Shown here: positions 21,879 through 21,970 of the stretch, one piece after another
Numbering within the stretch: position 1 is the first letter of the stretch
Layout: every line of letters begins with the position of its first letter
From: CAYXVF01 sp964468125
GTDB lineage: Bacteria; Myxococcota; XYA12-FULL-58-9; CAYXVF01
Direction: 5' to 3'
DNA: 21,970 nucleotides
NCBI GenBank assembly: GCA_964468125.1
Contig: CAYXVF010000099.1
Location: forward strand, 1 to 21,970
Program-made: the position numbers and the translations under genes
Notes under the pieces: model-generated
What the model was told of the DNA's origin: nothing
Database searches by the model: none
What the model saw: only the letters and a program-made list of their open reading frames with translations

Positions 21879-21970
21879 TTAAGCTCTCAGCCCAGAGCCA
21901 AAATTCGAAAGACATTGGCGTTCCACTGCTCAATCGTCAGGTCCATCCCCAGCGTAGATCAAGAAACCGA

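Noticed and set aside
21843..21890. Integron attC-like site: bulged hairpin followed by GTTAAGC, which fits GTTRRRY
   Set aside because: No matching RYYYAAC on the left side, no integrase and no cassette-like array; more likely a terminator.
21887..21943. 19-codon minus-strand frame starting MDLTIEQWNANVF
   Set aside because: Too short to support; an in-frame stop lies just upstream and no ribosome site is visible. It could be the tail of a damaged gene.
1..21970. CRISPR arrays, tRNA or rRNA genes, insertion sequences, phage or plasmid genes
   Set aside because: No regularly spaced repeats, no cloverleaf or rRNA-like stretch, and no transposase, integrase or phage protein was recognised on either strand.

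Overview
The window reads as a scaffold from a high-GC, aerobic Gram-negative bacterium, probably from the proteobacterial or myxobacterial side of the tree. This rests on the high GC at third codon positions, a probable outer-membrane barrel, Tat and lipoprotein signals, Fur boxes, sigma-54 promoters and maturation genes for molybdenum hydroxylases. A run of 100 Ns at 13282-13381 is a scaffold gap. Five genes carry frameshifts or internal deletions, so assembly error and true gene decay both have to be considered.

Layout. (1) 1-1363: the end of a sensor histidine kinase, a small unknown protein and a frameshifted DUF4214-like gene. (2) 1439-5708, minus strand: a sulfide/persulfide-handling cluster made of a DUF442 phosphatase-like protein, a SulP anion transporter, a small outer-membrane-like protein, an ETHE1-type persulfide dioxygenase and a thioredoxin-like protein. 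(3) 5707-6672, plus strand: a sigma-54 activator with no sensor domain; its start codon overlaps that of the thioredoxin-like gene. (4) 6673-9489: a regulatory intergenic region, then an acyl-adenylate ligase resembling OleC and a membrane protein translationally coupled to it. (5) 9486-10378: a degraded patch (deleted LysR gene and a dehydrogenase stump) plus one short unknown ORF. (6) 10578-13260, minus strand: azurin-like lipoprotein, animal-type haem peroxidase and a small protein behind two Fur boxes. (7) 13282-13764: the gap and a broken secreted protein. (8) 13958-15582: sufU and sufS. (9) 15635-16629: a two-gene XdhC. (10) 16604-17628: a broken Tat-exported hydrolase. (11) 17698-21822: an unknown Rossmann-type protein, CoxG, a DUF1244 protein and a MoeA-like/MocA fusion.

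The most interesting signal is a candidate sigma-54 regulon. Exactly four intergenic sites carry TGGCACG with correct GG-N10-GC geometry: before SulP, before the dioxygenase, before the ligase, and one of perfect consensus just past the 3' end of the activator gene that points back through it as antisense. The three leftward promoters each have a TGTGTT-containing motif 47-49 bp upstream. The two divergent promoters flank paired TTGCAC/GTGCAA palindromes. Together with the sensorless activator and the adjacent thioredoxin-like protein carrying a CX4C pair, this suggests a split FisR-like persulfide-sensing circuit that also controls an acyl-adenylate ligase.

The XdhC pair, CoxG and the MoeA-like/MocA protein form a maturation set for MCD-type molybdenum hydroxylases (CO dehydrogenase or xanthine dehydrogenase-like). 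The structural subunits are not in the window.
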